64,000 nt of DNA, taken from Colocasia esculenta. Taxonomy: Eukaryota > Streptophyta > Magnoliopsida > Alismatales > Araceae. The notes below the pieces were generated by a model, which was not told where the DNA came from, did not search any database, and was given only the letters and a program-made list of their open reading frames with translations. A program made the position numbers and the translations under genes. Shown here in pieces: positions 32,151-43,290 of the stretch. The DNA lies in assembly GCA_014218235.1 (NCBI GenBank), contig CM024756.1, positions 71,422,152-71,486,151 of the forward strand, written 5' to 3'. Within the stretch, counting starts at the first letter, position 1. Every line of letters begins with the position of its first letter.

Positions 32151-34400
32151 TTGTTGAGGGGGAGTCATTATATATTCTTCACTCATTTCACTTGACATTT
32201 GTTGTCTATTCTGAGCCTCAATCATCAGAATTTTTGAGTCATTGTGCTATTTTTATGAGAGAATTAAGACATTGAACCTAAACTCATTGTGCACTTAGTT
32301 TAATTTCAAAGATTCATTATCATTTCAAGGTTAAGCAATCTTAATACTGAATGTTTTTAAAATAATTTGCAAAACACCATTATAGGCACATGAGTGGCTT
32401 TAATATTTCACTTGTGTATGTTTTAGCTTCATTTTTACCACATGTTAAAAATAATTTCTCTAAATTCAGAGTCATGACTTTTCTGGTCAAAGCAAACATA
32501 TTCTATAAAACATCAAAAGAAAAATGATCAATCTGGAAAGATACAAACAGAGCAATGCAAATTCTTGAACCACTGAGTAACCAGGTCATTTCACCTAAAA
32601 AGTGATTTGTTTCGCGTCAAAAAGTGGAAATAAAAGTTTTCAACTCTATATAAGATAATGAAAGTTAAACCACTGAGTAATCAGGAGATCTTACATCTAA
32701 TCAATGTGATCTCTTGCACTGAAAAGTGAGTTTTAACTAATTTATTCTTGTATTCTTCCCAGTCAAAAATGAAAGAAAATCAAATTGACAGGATGAAAAG
32801 CTTAAGACCTTAATAAAGTTCATGTTTACTGAGTTTAGACCTATCATTTTGCATTGTGTTAAACTTAAAGCTCCTAACATCCTTGTTAAATATCTGTCAC
32901 ATCTCATATAGGTCACTTTATTTCACATTTGCATCATTATTTTAACACATTCAGATCATTATACTTTGCTATACTTGTGTTGAGTGTGTCTTTGTGATTA
33001 AACTTTATTGCACAATACAAAGAACACAATAACTTCTCTCATATGTCAATATCACTTTGCCTCATTTATTTTGATCATTTCTGACTATACATTTCCTTCA
33101 TTTCATTTCTTACAATCTTTGTTTCTCTCTCTTATCTATCTTTTTGATGTTGTCAAAAAGGGGGAGAAAGTTCCTTAAAGAAGGAGAAAGTAAAAGTTTC
33201 TAGAAAAGTCTCTAGAGGGAGAAAGTCTTTATGGGGAGTAAGTTCAAAGGTGTACGTCAAGGGGAGTTGTTGCAGTTAAGGAAGTCAGGTTATTGGGAGT
33301 TTGTGTATATATTTAAGCTTCATTTTTACCACATGTTAAAAATAATTTCTCTAAATTCAGAGTCATGACTTTTCTGGTCAAAGCAAACATATTCCTGCAA
33401 AGCATCAAAAGAAAAACGATCAATCTGGAAAGATACAAACAGAGCAATGTAAATTCTTGAACCCTGAGTAACCGGGTCATTTCACCTAAAAAGTGATTTG
33501 TTTCATTGTGAAAAATGGCATGTATTGCTGTGATATGCAGGAAAAGATGAATGATAGAAATAAGGATTGAACCATTGGTTACCATTGTACCTTTGGTTCC
33601 AAGACTTATTCCATCTTGAATTATAAGAGGAGAAAACATTCTAATTTCCATGAGAAAAATGATTATTGATTGGTTTGAAGTTTTTGTGATTTTTATAAGA
33701 AGGGTAGGTCGACCTCTGACTGGGATAGGTCGACCTGTGCATAGTGTGTGTCGACCTCTTAGGTTCTTTTTGTTTTTGTATTTTTCCTTTGTTTTTAGAT
33801 GAGCTTGCCTTAACAAATTTTATTAAAGGAAATCAAATTTATTCTTGTATTCTTTCCAGTCAAAAATGAAAGAAATCAATTGACAGGATGGAAAAGCTTA
33901 AGACCTTAATAAAGTTCATGTTTACTGAGTTTAGACCTATCATTTTGCATTGTGTTAAACTAAAGCTCCTAACATCCTTGTTAATATTTTTGCTCACTCA
34001 TATAGGTCACTTTATTTCACATTTGCATCATTATTTTAACCACATTCAGATCATTATATCTTGTAATATCTTGTGTTGAGTGTGTCTTTGTGATTAAACT
34101 TTGTTGCACAATAACAAAAACACAATAATTCTCTCATATGTCAATATCACTTTGCCTCACTTATTTTGATCATTTCTGAACATTCCTTTCCCACATTTCA
34201 TTTCTTGATCTCCTACTATTCTTTGTTTCTCTCTCTTATCTATCATTTTGATGCTGTCAAAAGGGGGAAAGGCCTTTAAAAGGGGAAGAAAGTTCTTTAA
34301 AGAGGAGAAAGTTTCTTATGGGAAAATTCAAAAAGGGAGATTTTAGTCAGGTTATTGGGAGATTGTGCATATGTTTTGTCATCATCAAAAAGGGGGAGAT
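32151..34400 (+). mobile_element. SIRE-like 3' internal region with internal duplication
   Basis: No ORF. It is the region between pol and LTR of a SIRE-like element, similar to 39044-39578. A block from 32421 to about 33180 repeats at 33313 to about 34280; the second copy has an extra 200 bp near 33500-33840, which includes three GTCGAC sites 21 bp apart (33708, 33729, 33750; two in AGGTCGACCT). Polypurine-like AAAAAGGGGGAGA blocks occur at about 33147 and 34257 as well as at the true tract. Confidence 0.7.
34387..34399 (+). promoter_or_regulatory. Polypurine tract before LTR 34401
   Basis: AAAAAGGGGGAGA, one base before TGTTGGGTTG. Confidence 0.85.
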
Positions 34401-34632
34401 TGTTGGGTTGAGTGGTTTTGGAATTTCCTAAAGTTGTATTTAATGATAACCAATGAACATCACTCATACTTTGATTTTGATGATGAGATATTGTGATTTT
34501 AATGATGATATGTTGAACATGTTATACATTCTATACTTATCACAAATGCTTAAACAACATGTTCTTGATGTTTAATATCTCATATTTTAATGATAATATC
34601 TTGTACTAATGATTTATGTGTTAAATTTGCAG

Positions 34633-34790
34633 GTGTATACAAATTTTGTCATGGTAGTGTCAACACACAAAAGGCCTTTAAAGGGGGAAAAGTTCTTTAA
34701 AGGGGAGAAAGTTTCTTATGGGAGAAAATTCAAAAAGGGGGAGATTTTAGTCAGGTGTATACATATTTTGTCATGGTAGTGTCGACACAC
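34633..34790 (+). repeat. 36-bp direct repeats flanking a copied polypurine region
   Basis: 34633-34668 and 34755-34790 are near-identical (GTGTATACA...GTGTC-ACACAC). Between them, 34669-34754 repeats the pre-LTR sequence at about 34263-34345, including CAAAAAGGGGGAGATTTTAG. Confidence 0.75.
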
Positions 34791-35104
34791 CCACTACTGG
34801 TGTCGACATAGGGTTTCAAACCCTAAGGCAAAATGATGAAGAAAAGGTCAAGTGTATCGACATAGCCTCAAGTGGTGTCGAAACTAGACCCAGCTCCCAG
34901 AGAACCCAGTTGACAGGTCTGTACAGTGTGTCGACACAGCCTCAATGGTGTCGACACTAGATCCAGTTCCCAGAGGACCTGTTTTCCAGACTGGGACAGT
35001 GTGTCGACACAGTCTAGGTGTGTGTCGACACTAGTCTCAGCTCTCAGAAGTCCAGTCTTGCACAAATGGGACAGTGTGTCGACACACTCCCTGGTGGTGT
35101 CGAC
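34781..35104 (+). repeat. Phased palindrome array in LTR family D
   Basis: GTCGAC or one-base variants start at 34781, 34802, 34856 (ATCGAC), 34877 (GTCGAA), 34930, 34950, 35003, 35024, 35079 and 35099. Steps are 21, 54, 21, 53, 20, 53, 21, 55, 20. Most cores are GTGTCGACAC. The spacer again holds TCCCAG...CTGGGA. Confidence 0.85.
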
Positions 35105-35768
35105 ACACTCCGGCTAAAACTCAAAATCATGATTTTGTTTGGACATGTGGCTGCTTGGGAATTAAGGGATTTGACCTAGGTTTTCATGCCCACGTACCTC
35201 AAGGCTCTTTATGGACATATGGGGCTATATATACCCATGTTTCTTGTACTCCAAGGGCATCCCACAAGGAGGGAGACCAGACTTCTCCAGAAAAGGGTGT
35301 GGCGGCTGCAGAAAGAGAAAAAGGGAGCAGAGCAGTGATGTTTGGAAGGAGAATGTGAAGAAGAAGAGAAGAGAAGAGGAGAGAGGATAAAGCAAGAGGA
35401 TAAAGCATCGGCATCCAGAAAGGGAGCAGAGCAGCGCCATCAGATTGAAGAGCAGAAGAGAAGCAAAGGAAGAAGAAGAACTGGCAATCCGGATGCCAGT
35501 GAAGCAGAGCATCGTGGATTGAAGAAGATATCCAACAAATTCCTTCAAGCATCTTCAATCCAAGCTTCTGCAAGTCTTCTTCATCAAGGAACATCCAAGT
35601 CACATCTATTTCATTTAATTTCTTGGAGTGTTCATCCGAGTTTTGATTGTGTGATCTGTGTATGTGTTCTACACAGATCACTTAATTCTGTTTGTTCTTT
35701 TTTATCATTGTATTGAGATAGATCGGGCTAGAGGATCTATTCTCTAACTGAGCTTGTTCTACCAGAAC

Positions 35769-36016
35769 TTGGATCTTTCATGGTCCAAAGGTTCGGAGCC
35801 GTAGTGCTCCGGTGTTGAGCCGTTGTGCTCAAGTGCTTGTGAGTCGTCGTGCTCATAAGTGGTTTGTGGAGTAGGTCATCGTACCTATCTCCTGGGTTTT
35901 CTTTGAGTCATTGTACTCAAAGGGTTTGGAGTCGTCGTGCTCAAGGGTGTTGGAGTCGTCGTGCTCTAGAGTGTGTTGTACTCAAGTTTTGAGTAGTGTG
36001 GCCTCACTGTGTGAGG
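35769..36016 (+). other. R/U5 hairpin array of LTR family D (ten stem-loops)
   Basis: TTGGATC/GGTCCAA, loop TTTCAT (35769-35788); CGGAGC/GCTCCG, loop CGTAGT (35794-35811); TTGAGC/GCTCAA, loop CGTTGT (35815-35832); CTTGTGAGT/GCTCATAAG, loop CGTCGT (35836-35859); TAGGT/ACCTA, loop CATCGT, extended by GGAG/CTCC (35868-35892); CTTTGAGT/ACTCAAAG, loop CATTGT (35901-35922); GAGT/GCTC, loop CGTCGT (35929-35942 and 35953-35966); ACTCAA/TTGAGT, loop GTT (35980-35994); CCTCAC/GTGAGG, loop TGT (36002-36016). Loops follow CRTNGT while stems vary. Confidence 0.75.
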
Positions 36017-36309
36017 GGTGGACGTAGGAGTCACTGGAGGTGATTTTCGAACCACCTAAAAATCCTCTGTGCAGTGGTTTGAATTGTGGTTGACTTTGTA
36101 TTGCGCTAGATGCATGCATAGGGATTTCGCTCACACTACTAATGATTTGCTCACACACACTAATCACACTTCAGATCAGTAAATTGTTGGTGAATTGATC
36201 TCTGATTCGAAGTAATTTTGAAATGCTTAAGCTTCCTTGTTAATTGGTGTTAGATCTATTCAACCCCCCCTTCTAGATCTGATCCATCCACCTATCCGAT
36301 CCTAACAAT

Positions 36310-36321
36310 TGGTATCAGAGC
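36310..36321 (+). promoter_or_regulatory. Primer-binding site after LTR family D
   Basis: TGGTATCAGAGC, two bases after the LTR end. Confidence 0.9.
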
Positions 36322-36500
36322 AGGTTAATGTCTGTTACTGATCTGATTTGATTGCTTCTGTTTGATCTCTGTGTTAATTGCTTAAACTGTTTGCTTGATC
36401 TTTCACTGTCTCTGCAGGTAATCACTCTAATTGTTAGATCTAATTCCTTGTTACATTGATTCACTGTGATTAGATCTAATAATCTTTTGAGTTTTGGCAT

Positions 36501-38325
36501 AATGGAAAATCTCTTTAATCTGCATGAATTTCTTGTTATAATTTCAGAGAAATCCCCAGTCTCACTTTCATCAAGTTTTTCAAAGGAAGCACAAAGAAAA
36601 GGAGCAAAAGTAATTCACAAGTACTTTTGGCAAAGAAGAGCCTCAATGAATCCAAAATCAACAATTCATAAGGTTGTGGCTCTCACTGCACATTCCAAGA
36701 GCTCAGAGCATTCTGCATCCTCTACAGAAAACAATAGTTCAAATGGGTCTACAAGATCAGGTAAATCAATTCCAGATCCATTATGTATTCTAATTCTGAT
36801 TCTGATGCAGATGAAGGCATGTCTTATGCTCAATTGATTGAATTCTGTGAGAAGATATAGAATCTTAATGCAAAGCTGAACACTAAGAATAAAGATTTGA
36901 AAAAGGCTTTAAAACATTGCCATAAAGAAATTGAAAATTTGACAAATACACTTGAATTGCTCCAGAACAATGATAAAGATTTTTCAGAAGAAAATGAGAA
37001 TTTGAAAAATGAAGTTCAGAAACTGAATTCTGAAAAAGAAAGTTTGAAAGATAAAATCAAGACTGTGAAAACAAGTTGTCCAAGTTGAAAGAAAATCATG
37101 ATCAGTTGGTCATGAAAATCTTGATTTGAAATATGAAAATGAAATTGATTGATCTCAATGAAAACTTCAAATTTGATAATGATCAATTAAACAAACAGAT
37201 TTCTAACATTGCTCATGATCATCAAATAAATGAAAGATGCAAACAACTTGTTGAAGAAAATAGTCATCTAAAAAGGAAGATTGAATGCTTGTTGCATGAC
37301 AAACCATTGGACAATGATTGTAGCAATTTAAAATTAAAATTTGGAAAAACAAATTGCTCAATTTGAAAATGAAAAGAACAAGATGAAACATGGTTTAGAT
37401 GTCATGCTAAATAAACTTCAAATTTCAGAAAAAGAAGTTGTTGCATTAAAAGCTGAAAACAGAAGCTTGGACATGAATTGAAAAATACTAAATACACAAG
37501 TCTTGCTTCTGTAGAGACAAGAAAAATGAAAATAAAACAAAATTAACATTTGTTAAAGCTGCTGTAAACAGAACTCTGCTAATTCTAATGAAAAACTAGT
37601 GAATGTTCTTGTTCAAAACAGACAGAGAAAAAGAAAAATACTGTCAAGAAGATTCATCTACTTCCTCCATCAGTCCAAAAAGCTCCAAGGCAAGTTCCAA
37701 ATTCACATTATGCCAGAGCCACAAAAAGCACCTCCTTCTCCTCATGGTAAGTCTCCTCATATGAAAAGGAGATTCCAGCAAATGCATACATGCCAAGTAA
37801 GTATCAGGTAAGAAATGATCTCATTTGCTTTAATTATAATAAACCTGGTCATTTAGCCAAATTTTGCTGGAATAGAGATCAACATTCCATAAACATGCCA
37901 AATCAGTCCAATGCTTTCATTGTCATAAAATTGGTCATATTTCTAGGGACTGTTGGTACATAAATGATTTTGTGTGCATGCTCAGAAATTCCAGTCAAAT
38001 GCATATGCTCATACACATAGGAATAAATATCATGTTCATACTGAAAAGTTCAGAAATTCCATGTGTATAGGCATAGAAATGTTGCACAAAATCATTCTGT
38101 TTCTGCTTATATTAAAAATCTAAAAATTAGAAAACTTCATGAAAACATAGATGCATTGAGCAAGGCAAAAAGAAAATTTGGAACTAATTCTGCTCATAGT
38201 CCTGTCAATGAAAGAAATGCATCTATACAAAAATAAAATCATTTTGTATTCAAAAATCTTTATTGCGCACTAACATTGATTTCATTGCAGGACCCAAGCA
38301 AGTGTGGGTCCCAAAACCAGCTTGA
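36501..38325 (+). pseudogene. Copia gag with two zinc knuckles, no pol behind it
   Basis: An ATG at 36501 leads into a short Ser/Lys-rich region; the N-terminal capsid domain is mostly absent. 36780-37590 encodes a long coiled coil (KKALKHCHKEIENLTNTLEL and similar) in shifting frames. Two knuckles follow: CFNYNKPGHLAKFC (37826 on), in which the second Cys is Tyr, and an intact CFHCHKIGHISRDC (37912 on). GPKQVWVPKPA ends in a stop at 38323-38325, the normal gag-pol junction. No protease, integrase or RT follows. The layout matches element A, suggesting a non-autonomous gag-only group. Confidence 0.75.
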
Positions 38326-38640
38326 TCAGCAAGCTGAGGAGTCTTGCAGCCATACATTGTAAATGGATTCATGATATTGGCTGTGCAAGGCAAGAAATGA
38401 TTGGAGAACACAGATAAAATCTTTGAATAGCAATTGAAGTCCATTCAGGTAAAACTTCTTTATCATTTCAAATTTGAATTGCCTGAATTGAAATGATGTT
38501 TGATTTTTTATATGATCAATGAAAAATGTGTTCTGATATACTCCCAACAATAACTTTGTGTTTTAACATTTGGAATCATGTTTGTGTTATCATACTTGCT
38601 TAACTGTGCCCATGATTCTGTGTGCATATCAACAGCTTTG
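38326..38640 (+). other. Noncoding sequence after gag
   Basis: A/T-rich; I see no gene. It joins the end of gag to the post-pol structured element, so the pol deletion lies here. Confidence 0.5.
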
Positions 38641-38740
38641 ACTTTTGGTATATCAAATGATGACATGTGAAAAACAAGTTATGCTTGTTTGGAAGCTATC
38701 ATTATGCGTGAGTAAAATACTCCGCCCAAGTACCAGAAGT
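38641..38740 (+). other. Conserved post-pol structured element, copy 2
   Basis: Outer helix ACTTTTGGTA (38641-38650) against TACCAGAAGT (38731-38740), ten pairs with one G-U. Inner hairpin AAACAAG/CTTGTTT, loop TTATG (38672-38690). Compared with copy 1, both helices change on both sides. Confidence 0.7.
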
Positions 38741-38918
38741 CATGTTATGCTTAAAGCTAATTGTGTGCATAATCATGTGTGAATTGCTTGCTAGCTTTTC
38801 ATTCCATGCACATATTAAGGGGGAATAAATTTGAAAAAGAGCAAAAATGTTCTTGCAAGCTGCAAATAAGGCCATTCTCTCTTCCAAATAAATTCCCACT
38901 CCTCAGTTGCATTGGAAT

Positions 38919-39012
38919 TCTTGGTATATCAAATAGTGATTTGCAGAAAGGCAAGTTAGGCTTGTGGACACTTTCACTATGCGTGAGTATATGTCTCCGC
39001 CAAGTATCAAGA
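38919..39012 (+). other. Conserved post-pol structured element, copy 3
   Basis: Outer helix TCTTGGTA (38919-38926) against TATCAAGA (39005-39012), and inner hairpin GCAAG/CTTGT with loop TTAGG (38951-38965); each has one G-U. It lies about 278 bp after copy 2 in the same element and is closer in sequence to copy 1. Confidence 0.7.
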
Positions 39013-39578
39013 TTCTTTTATGCAATGTTGAGGGGGAGTATTTGTTGATGGGGAGTCATTGTCTATTCTCACTCATTTTTCTTGACCATTGTGTTGTCTA
39101 TTCTGAGCCCCAATCATCAGAATTTGTGAGTCATTGTGCTATTTCTTATGAGAGAATAAGACATTGAACCTAAACTCATTGTGCATTTAGTTTAATTCAA
39201 AGATTCATTATCATTTCAAGGTTAAGCAATCTTAATACTGAATGTTTTTAAAATGATTTGCAAAACACCATTATAGGCACATGAGTGGCTTAATATTTCA
39301 CATGTGTATGTTTAAGCTTCATTTTTACCACATGTTAAAAATAATTTCTCTAAATTCAGAGTCATGACTTTTCTGGTCAAAGCAAACATATTCCTGCCAA
39401 ACATCAAAAGAAAAATGATCAATCTGGAAATATACAAACAAAGCAATGCAAATTCTTGACCACTGAGTAACCGGGTCATTTCACCTAAAAAGTGATTTGT
39501 TTCACGTCAAAAAGTGGAAATAAAAGTTTTCAACTCTGATAAGATAATGAAAGTTAAACCACTGAGTAATCAGGAGAT
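39013..39578 (+). other. SIRE-like 3' internal sequence, cut by an LTR
   Basis: Noncoding; 39044-39578 aligns with 32157-32690. It ends at CAGGAGAT where a minus-strand LTR begins; at 32690 the same sequence runs on without the LTR, which dates this as an insertion or junction. Confidence 0.65.
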
Positions 39579-40942
39579 TGTTAGGATCGGATAGGTGGAT
39601 GGATCAGATCTAGAAGGGGGGGTTGAAAGATCTAACACCAATTAACGCGGAAGCTTAAGCAATAAAAAATTACTTCGAATCAGAGATCAATTCAGACAAC
39701 CAATTACTGATCTGAAGTGTGATTAGTGTGTGTGAGCAAATCAATAGTAGTGTGAGCAAAATCCCTATGAATGCATCTAGCGCAATACAAGTCAAACCAC
39801 AATTCAAACCACTGCACAGAGGATTTTTAGGTGGTTTGAAATCACCTCTAGTGACTCCTACGTCCACCCCTCACACAGTGAGGCCACACTACTCAAAACC
39901 TTGAGTATAACACACTCTGGAGAACGACGACTCCAAACACCCTTGAGCACGACGACTCAAGAAACAACTGATCACGAAGACCAAACCTTTGAGTACATTG
40001 ACTCAAAGAAAACCGGGAGATAGGTACAATGACCTACTCCACAAACCACTTATGAGCACGACGACTCACAAGCACTTGAGCACAACGGCTCAACACCGGA
40101 GCACTACGGCTCCAAACCTTTGGACCACGAAAGATCCAAGTTCTGCTAGAACAAGCTCAGTTAGAGAATAGATCCTCTAGCCCGATCTATCTCAATACAA
40201 TGATAAAAAATAGAACAAACAGAATTAAGTGATCTGTGTAGAACACATACACAGATCACACAATGAAAACTCGGATGAACACTCCAAGAAATAAATGAAA
40301 TAGATGTGACTTGATGTTCCTTGATGAAGAAGACTTGCAGAAGCTTGGATGAAGATGCTTGAAGGAATTCGTTGGATATCTTCTTCAATCCATGATGCTC
40401 TGCTTCACTGGCATCCGGATTGCCAGTTCTTCTTCTTCCTTTGCTTTCTGCTCCTCAATCTGATGGCGCTGCTCTGCTCCCTTTCTGGATGCTGATGCTT
40501 ATCTCTTGCTTTATCCTCTCTCTTCTTCTCTTTCTTCTTCTCTCACATTCTCCTTCCAAACATCACTGCTCTGCTCCCTTTTTCTCTTCTGCAGCCGCCA
40601 CACCCTTTTCTGGAGAAGTCTGGTCTCCCTCCTTGTGGGATGCCCTTGGAGTACAAGAAACATGGGATATATAGCCACATATGTCCATAAGGAGCCTTGA
40701 GGTACGTGGGCACGAAAACTAGGTCAAATCCCTTAATTCCAAGAAGCACGTGTCCAGACAAAATCACGATTTTGAGTTTTAGCCGAAGTGTGTCGACACC
40801 ACCAGGGAGTGTGTCGACACAATGTCCCATTTGTACAAGACTGGACTTCTGAGAGCTGAGACTAGTGTCGACACACACCTAGACTATGTCGACAAACTGT
40901 CCCAGTCTGGCAAACAGGTCCTCTGGGAACTGGATCTAGTGT
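39579..40942 (-). repeat. Inverted LTR of family D, running into the gap
   Basis: TGTTAGGATCGG is the reverse complement of the LTR end at 36296-36307. The sequence follows that LTR closely back to about 34964, including the hairpin array (about 39880-40145) and part of the palindrome array (about 40788-40893). The U3 half is missing in the N gap. Confidence 0.85.
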
Positions 40943-41042
40943 NNNNNNNNNNNNNNNNNNNNNNNNNNNNNNNNNNNNNNNNNNNNNNNNNNNNNNNNNN
41001 NNNNNNNNNNNNNNNNNNNNNNNNNNNNNNNNNNNNNNNNNN
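40943..41042. other. Assembly gap of 100 N
   Basis: Exactly 100 Ns, a conventional unknown-size gap. Left sequence is a minus-strand Copia LTR, right sequence a Gypsy LTR piece; their relation is unknown. Confidence 0.99.
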
Positions 41043-42030
41043 ATGTGAAAGTGTAATGTTATGTGACCATGTGTAAATGTGTAAGTGATCAATGTGAATG
41101 TGTATGTGTAAAGTGAACCATGTGAAAGAGAAACTTGTGTAAAGAAAATGTGAAACTAAGATGGGAGAATTGTTATTGAAAACCATGTGAGACAAATCTG
41201 AAATCATGTGAATCAGTGAAATTTTGTTATTTCATCATGTTATTATGTGCCAAGATGTCTAGAATTCATGTTAGGGATAGTTGGTAAAAATGGGTACAAG
41301 ATAGCATGATTGTTTGGTCACATGACATGTTTTACACAATATTGTAGCTCTCATGTTTTAGCTCATTAAAGATTAAAGTGTCATGAGTACATTGAATAGA
41401 GAGCATGTGATAGGTGAATTTTATTTTAGAAATCTGAAAGCATGATTCATGTATAAAATTGTAAAACCTTTCATGATAGGTTGAAACTTTAGAATGACTA
41501 GCATGCCATGTGTTGCAAATTGTAAATGTGCATGTAGAAACCACTAGGACTTGTACGTGTATATCATGAGTAGTGTTGCTTGCTGAGTCCTTGGACTCAC
41601 TCCTTGCTTCGGCGTACAGGTGTAGTTGGTGACGCGGCATCTGGAGGAGGCAGCAGAGACGGACTCCGAGCGCGGAGATTAGCTAGTTTTGGACTTCCTT
41701 GTGATTTGTGTATTTCATAAGTATGTAATTTGAACACGGTATTAGAGTATTATGAAAAGGATGTATAAGTGTGGACAATTTGTATTTCTATTTCAGCAAT
41801 TTAATTTATGTGAACTTTAGTTCCTTTTTGTAAATTGCGAATTGCATGTATGTTTAATGTGGATGATGATTGAATGGAGACTGTGGTCTTTTACTTCCGC
41901 TACTATGTTGTATATATTCGCGTGTATCTCAGCTGTATGTATCGTTTGGGTAAATGTCCCACTGTGGCAGCACTTGTTATACCGATGTGGGTTGGTATAA
42001 CCGTACCGGTATAATGAGGGCGTCACAACA
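41043..42030 (+). repeat. 3' portion of a Gypsy LTR
   Basis: No gene. It contains GAGTCCTTGGACTCACT and TTCGGCGTACAGGT, common in Tekay/Del LTRs, and ends GGGCGTCACAACA at 42030, right before integrase sequence. It is either a solo LTR inserted in integrase or the end of a deleted element; the gap hides its start. Confidence 0.55.
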
Positions 42031-43290
42031 CTATACTATTCATCTGGGAGCTGTCAAGATTTATCAGGACTTAAAGAGGCATTTCTGGTGGTGCAACATG
42101 AAAAAGGATATTGTGGATTTTATTGCAAAATGTTTGACATGTCAGAAAATTAAGGTAGAACACCAGAAACCTGTGGGAAAATTAAAACCACTTGAGATAC
42201 CAGAATGGAAATGGGACAGTATTGGTATGGATTTTATTGTGGGATTGCCCAAAACACGAAGCGGATTTGATGCTATATGGGTAATCGTTGATAGACTTAC
42301 CAAGTCAGCTCATTTCTTAGCAATAAAGACAAGATGGTCCGTTAATATTTTGGCAGCGTTATATATGAAAGAAATTGTACGGTTGCATGGAATTCCAAAG
42401 AACATAGTTTCTGATCGAGATGCAAGATTTACTTCGCATTTTTGGAGAGAATTACAGGATGTTTTGGGAACAAAATTAAAATTAGTACTGCATTTCACCC
42501 TCAGACAGATGGACAGACCGAACGGGTGAATCAAATTGTTGAGGATATGTGTCGTGCTTGTGTATTAGAGTTCGGAAATGACTGGAACACGCATCTAGCA
42601 ATTATGGAATTTGCATATAACAATAGTTACCAGTCTACTATTCGAATGGCACCTTTCGAAGCCTTGTATGGTCGGCAATGTAGATCACCATTATGTTGGG
42701 TAGAACTAAAGAAAACGCTATTCTTGGACCGAAATGATCCAAGACACGACAGAAGTTATTAAGTTAGTACAAGATCGGATGAAAGTTGCTCAAGACCGAC
42801 AAAAAAGTTATGCCGATCGACGTAGAAGAGAGTTAGAATTTCAGAAAGGAGAACATGTATTTCTTAAAGTGTCACCCCGAAGAGGAATTAAAAGATTCGG
42901 TATCAAAGGAAAATTGAGTCCAAGATACATCAGCCTTTTGAAATACTGAAAAGAGTCGGTGAAATGACATACCAATTGGCACTTCCACCACAATTGTCCA
43001 ATGTACATGATATCTTTCATATGTCAATGTTAAGAAAGTATGTATATGATCCGAACATATTATTGGATACCAAGATCTGGAGGTACAAGGAAATTTGGCA
43101 TATGAAGAAAGACCAGTGCAAATCCTCGATCGAAAAATCAAGCAACTTCAGAACAAGGAAGTTCCTTATTAAAGATTCAGTGGAACAAGCGAGGACAAGA
43201 AGAAGCAACATGGGAATTGGAAGAGACCATCAAGAACAAATATCCAGAGTTGTTTTTAGGTCAGTAACCATATCCTTGTGTGATTAAATT
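42031..43290 (+). pseudogene. Tekay-type integrase fragment
   Basis: The frame from 42031 to 42529 opens inside integrase: HLGAVKIYQDLKRHFWW, then CLTCQKIK (zinc-binding HHCC), GMDFIVGLPKTRSGFDAIWV (first Asp), VSDRDARFTS (second Asp). After a shift, FHPQTDGQTERVNQIVEDM (Glu) and EFAYNNSYQSTIRMAPFEAL follow to 42760; then KSYADRRRRELEFQKGEHVF and LKVSPRRGIKRFGIKGKL, the integrase C-terminal domain, and LSNVHDIFHMSMLRKYVYDP. The text after 43080 is a decayed chromodomain-like tail. RT and everything before integrase are missing. Confidence 0.8.

Larger units (their letters stand above)
34401..36307 (+). repeat. SIRE-like LTR, family D (1907 bp)
   Basis: It starts TGTTGGG after a polypurine tract and ends CCTAACA before a primer site, so like LTR A it is shared by two internal regions. 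Order: A/T-rich U3, inserted polypurine-region copy (34633-34790), palindrome array (34781-35104), TATATATA at 35226-35233 (122 bp after the array), purine-rich leader, hairpin array (35769-36016) and tail. The same family lies inverted at 39579-40942. Confidence 0.85.

Noticed and set aside
33313..33816. A 167-codon minus-strand frame
   Set aside because: It lies in A/T-rich noncoding 3' sequence whose other copies at 32421 and 39310 lack the frame.
35199..35681. A 160-codon minus-strand frame
   Set aside because: Antisense of a purine-rich LTR leader; low complexity (Ser/Leu/Phe runs) and no family match.
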